This document shows, piece after piece, positions 9,428 through 12,487 of a DNA stretch of 12,487 bases (its first letter is position 1; every line of letters starts with the position of its first letter). A program made the translations under genes and the position numbers. This DNA is from Parachlorella kessleri (taxonomy: Eukaryota; Chlorophyta; Trebouxiophyceae; Chlorellales; Chlorellaceae), in assembly GCA_001598975.1 (NCBI GenBank), contig BBXU01001392.1, positions 1 through 12,487 of the forward strand, given 5' to 3'. A model generated the notes under the pieces. The model was not told the DNA's origin. It was given only the letters and a program-made list of their open reading frames with translations, and searched no databases.

Positions 9428-12137
9428 TCACAGGAAAGTGAAGGACGACCAGGACTGGATGATATTGCGGATCGATGCGATGGTCGCTCCACCGGTCACC
9501 AACAACATGAAGACCATAATGGAGTACAAGGCGTTGACGTGGCGCTTGGCAGGCGTATGCACTGCAGGGCAGTCAGAAGCAACAGCTTGTGGGACTGGGC
9601 TGCACATAAGAGCAGGGTGGTGGGGGAATCCTTGCACCAGCAACAAAGGCGGATTGAGTAGCAGTTGCCAGCTAGCTAGGCCTGGTGTCACCTATAGGCC
9701 CTGGCGCCGCGACCGGTGGCAGGTGCCTGGGCATCGCAACGTTGTTGAGCACGACTGCCTACGTGGCACCTGGCAGAAGCCAGGGATATACCCACAGACG
9801 GCTCACCTTTGATGTACATCGAAATAGGGAAGTAGATGGCAAGGGGGAAGAAGGTCAGGCTTCCAATCAGCCCCGTCACTTCGCTGCACCACGGGGGCAG
9901 AGCATGTATGTCACCAGCTGGCAAAGGTGTAACAGAGGGCAGCATGTGTTGGCAGCAGGTCGTGTACAACCAAGGCCATGTGAGTGGCTCGCTTGGCTTC
10001 GGGGGCGGTTGTGAATGTTCACACTAGGGCAGCAGTCCAGAGTTTGACAGAAAGCCACAGCACTCACGGTGCCAACAAGTCGACGCACTTAAAGCTTGTG
10101 ATACCAACGATGGATTGCCGCCCCATGCCAGGCCAGACGTGCAGGCAGCAGCAACAACAGAGAGTGGACACAGAGCGGTAAACCTCTCACCTGAAGAAGG
10201 GCATGACGCAGGCAACTGTGGTGGTCACGACTACAAACAGCGCTCGGATGACAAATGACGCCACCATGTAGCGCCAGCGCTGCGCTGTGCTGCGCTCCGG
10301 CTGGCAGCGCAGGCCCGACTCCATACGGAAAGGCCCTGCCACGCCCAACACCCTGTTGTCAGGCAGCGATGCGACGGGCTGGATGATCGACCCTGACCGC
10401 AGGGAGTGTACGGAAATGCGGCCCTCCAGGTCCCAGGAGCGGCGTGACCACTGCGTCAGGTCGTGTGGTTTGTGGCTGGCAGGGCCCTTGGGGATCTCCC
10501 TTAAGGTATGCGCAGCTGGCTGGGAGGGCGGCTGGGCGCCGGCGCCCTGCCCCTGCTGCGCCTGCTTTGCTGCCAGCCCAGCCTCCACGTCCTGCCCCAT
10601 GCCCGTGCTTCCGTCCAGGCTGGCGGGCAGGGCGCCGGCGCTCGCCTGGCGAAGGCGCAGCGACCTGGCACTTATCACCCCCCTGGGCGCCAGCTGGCCA
10701 GAGACAACTGGGCTGGCGGCCGCTGACGCTGACTTGGACAGGGGGCTGGGGGCCGCCAGGGTGCTCTTGCTCTCGCCATCCAGCGCGGCAAGGGCGGAGC
10801 GCGCCCCACCACCAGCTGAGAGGTCATGGTCTTCCTCGGCCGGGGGTGACACCTTGCCTTCTTCCTTGTCATCCGGGGAGTCGATGCCCGTGGCGGCAGC
10901 CGCTGGGAAGGTGCCGCTGGGGCTGGCCAGGGCCGCGGCAGCTGCTTGGATAGCCGCCTCCTCCGCCGGGTGTCGCAGGCCCAGGAGCCGGCAGGCGTAG
11001 CCCTCCAGAGACAGAAACAGCGCCTGCAGAGGGCACTGCCAGCGCATGCCACGTCACTGCCATGTCACTGCCATGTCATGGGGGGCCGGGCTGGGCGAGG
11101 CTAGCACTCTGGGTGGGTGTGGTGGGAGATGGGTGGGTGGGCGGGGGAAGTGGTGGCGAGGGAGGGGGAAGGGCAGGCCCTGCCCTTCCTCATTGGGTGA
11201 CTAGTGTGGGGCCTTGCTTGAGTCCGCATAGGGTGCAACTGACTCCGGGTGCCAATATCCAAGTACTTTCAAGTCATGGGTGGCGGCGGCTTACTCCGGC
11301 CCGGGCTGCCAGCCCAGGTCACGTCAGGGACGCCAGCTGGGGCTGGACAAATACACGTCCCATGTTGCCTCCTGATTCTCCGGGCAGAAAAGGTAGTAAG
11401 TGGACACAGGCCACCAAAAACTTGGAATGCCCCGCTCCCCTCCCCTCCTTGCCCGGCCTGTCTTAACTTCCCGGCCCCCTGCCGTCCACCTAGCTACCCC
11501 CTAGCTGCTCCTTGGCAGCAGACATACGTGCCTGGGCAAACACGTTGTAGGCTGCCACCATGTGAAGGACGACCAGCAGGTTGGCGAGAATGAGGAGCCA
11601 CCTGCGCTCACAGCGCTCACGGCGGTCAAGCTGTAAGACTAGACTGGACTGCGCTCACGGCAGGGGCAAGCGCTACCGCCTCCGTGGCAGCCTCTGGGCA
11701 AGGGCCGATAGCACACAGCACAACTGCATACAGCCCAGTACACCCTGCTAGGAATTGGTGCTTCCTCTATGTCCGCAGCGCCTGCCACCCATACCAAAGA
11801 GTCCAAGCCGGTACAGCTCCGCCACACGCAGCAGCAGCATCCAAGCGCAGCACAGCGAGGCTTGCGGCCTAGCATGACGTGCCCAGCAGGCATGCACAGC
11901 TGACGGGGCAGCGGCGGGTGGCACCCCCACAGCATGCAAAGCAGCCAGGCAAGCCTCCCCCGAGGGGAGGGAGGGGCCACCCACTTGGGCCTGTCAAAGG
12001 CCGTCAGGACGTCCTCGGGAACAGCGTTGCCCAGGCCTAGGTACCCAAAGGTGGCGACTGCTATGTAGAACAGGGCCCCGGTGGTGAGCCCCATCTTGAC
12101 CGCCCCCTTCATGGTCTGCTCGGCCTTGGGAGGCTCC
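9428..12137 (-). CDS. Amino acid/auxin permease (AAAP) family transporter, 3' part, five exons
   Basis: Integral membrane secondary transporter, probably for amino acids by proton coupling; the 5' half lies outside the window. Exons: 12137-11985, 11601-11532, 11023-10191, 9883-9807, 9561-9428, ending in TGA. Phases agree at each junction. In order: the loop motif EPPKAEQTMK and helix MGLTTGALFYIAVATFGYLG (about TM7); ANLLVVLHMVAAYNVFAQ (TM8); a very long hydrophilic loop; VIRALFVVVTTTVACVMPFF (TM9); EVTGLIGSLTFFPLAIYFP then MYIK (TM10); and LYSIMVFMLLVTGGATIASI (TM11). This order and the spacing of the last helices match the C-terminal half of AAAP/AAP proteins; substrate cannot be told from sequence. 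The first visible exon is taken to start after the TACAG acceptor because the residues before it do not fit the family. No upstream exon was found in 12138-12487, so that intron exceeds 350 bp. Confidence 0.88.
10191..11023 (-). other. Large exon with a long low-complexity loop between TM8 and TM9
   Basis: This 833-nt exon starts with the family-like ALFLSLEGYACRLLG and ends with QRWRYMVASF plus TM9. About 200-225 residues between them are rich in Ala, Ser, Pro, Gly and Gln, with acidic (DDKEEGK, EEDHD) and basic patches. In ordinary AAAP proteins this loop is a few tens of residues. With a cytosolic N-terminus and 11 helices the loop would face the cytosol, so a regulatory or binding role is possible but unproven. 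It stays open across the whole exon, which argues against a retained intron. Confidence 0.75.
11048..11080. repeat. Three tandem 11-bp units
   Basis: GCCACGTCACT, GCCATGTCACT and GCCATGTCATG follow one another without gaps, each differing from the previous by one or two bases. They lie inside the GC-AG intron close to its 3' splice site. The first unit contains ACGTCA, a core bound by many bZIP factors, but the other two do not, so slippage is the simpler explanation. Confidence 0.7.
11111..11147 (+). other. G-quadruplex-prone run
   Basis: Seven runs of three or more G occur within 37 nt, separated by short loops (GGGTGGG, GGTGGG, GGGTGGGTGGGCGGGGG). This satisfies the usual G3+N1-7 pattern several times over. 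The G-rich strand is the template strand of the transporter gene, so the pre-mRNA carries the C-rich complement within intron 2 of the visible part. Confidence 0.65.
11167..11189. repeat. 23-bp perfect palindrome with 1-nt centre
   Basis: GGAAGGGCAGG (11167-11177) and CCTGCCCTTCC (11179-11189) are perfect reverse complements around a single C. It lies 20 bp from the G-rich run inside the same transporter intron. In RNA the centre would need to open to form a loop, leaving a stem of about 9-10 bp. Confidence 0.75.
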
Positions 12138-12487
12138 CTGTAGCCCCAGCACACTTGAAAGGTTATAAACTACATCAAAACAAAGACGTATAGAAGGGTA
12201 ATCTACAGCAGTAACATCTACAAGTATTTGCTCAGGTGGTTGCGGTGGCTTGGCCAGTCATGCATGCTGTGCTTGGCTGGTAGGCAGCCCCCTGCACCGC
12301 CCAGGCCGCCTCTACCAAGCAACCCAACCAAGGCAGGCACGGACGAAGGTATGCAATGTGGGCTTTCGGGCGGACGCTCGTTTGCAGGAGCTACGCGGTG
12401 ACTTTGTAGAGCAAATGCTTTGATGTGACTGTGGCTATAATGGCTGCATGTGCCACTGGCACCTTGCTGCCCACCACCGGGTGCACA
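12138..12487 (-). other. Intron of the transporter gene, continuing beyond the window
   Basis: Translation of the minus strand in all frames shows no stretch resembling the AAAP segment expected just upstream of EPPKAEQ (a helix ending in a LEIQDTL-like motif). Stops occur in each frame. The 3' boundary is placed at GGGGCTACAG before 12137; an alternative acceptor at CTTTCAAG, 17 nt earlier, would add residues that do not fit the family. Confidence 0.55.

Larger units (their letters stand above)
11024..11531 (-). other. Apparent GC-AG intron of the transporter gene
   Basis: The upstream exon ends ...VFAQ at 11532 and the next begins ALFLSLEG at 11023, after a CTCTGCAG acceptor. The phase-0 join VFAQ-ALF matches the family and needs a donor reading CAG|GCACGT, that is, GC instead of GT. 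A GTATGT four bases downstream would be a canonical donor, but it leaves phase 1 and puts the next exon out of frame. The rest of the intron is C-rich on the coding strand and holds the G-quadruplex-prone run and palindrome listed below. Confidence 0.6.

Noticed and set aside
9261..9812. 183-codon plus-strand open frame
   Set aside because: It is antisense to the last two transporter exons, whose membrane helices and splice phases are convincing.
10287..11000. 237-codon plus-strand open frame
   Set aside because: Antisense to the large GC-rich transporter exon; its composition is what the complement of Ala/Ser/Pro codons produces.
11975..11984. GTGGCC as donor after PKW in the first visible transporter exon
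   Set aside because: It would duplicate the Trp and break phase; the GTGGGT donor three bases earlier gives PK-W-LLILAN in frame.

Overview
The window looks like nuclear DNA of a green alga (Chlorophyta, probably Chlorophyceae). Neither recognisable gene is an open bacterial-type frame. Both are cut into short exons by GT-AG introns of about 100-510 bp, with C-rich acceptors and long low-complexity Ala/Pro/Ser/Gly stretches in the proteins. One gene is an SBP-box factor, a family confined to green plants and algae. A TGTAA motif, the usual chlorophycean poly(A) signal, lies downstream of it. No species can be named from the sequence alone. Exons were assembled by hand from domain content, splice sites and phase continuity.

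Layout, left to right. Positions 1-1388 hold no supported gene. Positions 1699-5296, minus strand, encode an SBP-box transcription factor in about ten exons, with a TATA box at 5475-5482 and TGTAA at 1389-1393. The roughly 3.9 kb from 5483 to 9427 has no convincing gene. It holds two striking hairpin/palindrome structures (6548-6588 and 8216-8273) and a diverged 131-bp tandem duplication (8498-8760). Positions 9428-12137, minus strand, are the 3' five exons of an amino acid/auxin permease (AAAP) family transporter whose 5' part lies beyond the right edge.

The genes are adjacent and in the same direction, but nothing shows a shared pathway. The SBP protein is predicted to be nuclear and to bind GTAC-core DNA. 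The transporter is an integral membrane protein, probably moving amino acids. Unusual points: a Gln where the second SBP zinc finger normally has its His ligand; a 17-nt micro-exon inside the SBP domain; a C-terminal region resembling that of long SBP proteins; a cytosolic loop expanded by about 200 residues in the transporter; and an apparent GC-AG intron in the transporter that also carries a G-quadruplex-prone run and a 23-bp palindrome. I found no mobile-element gene, CRISPR array, rRNA or tRNA.
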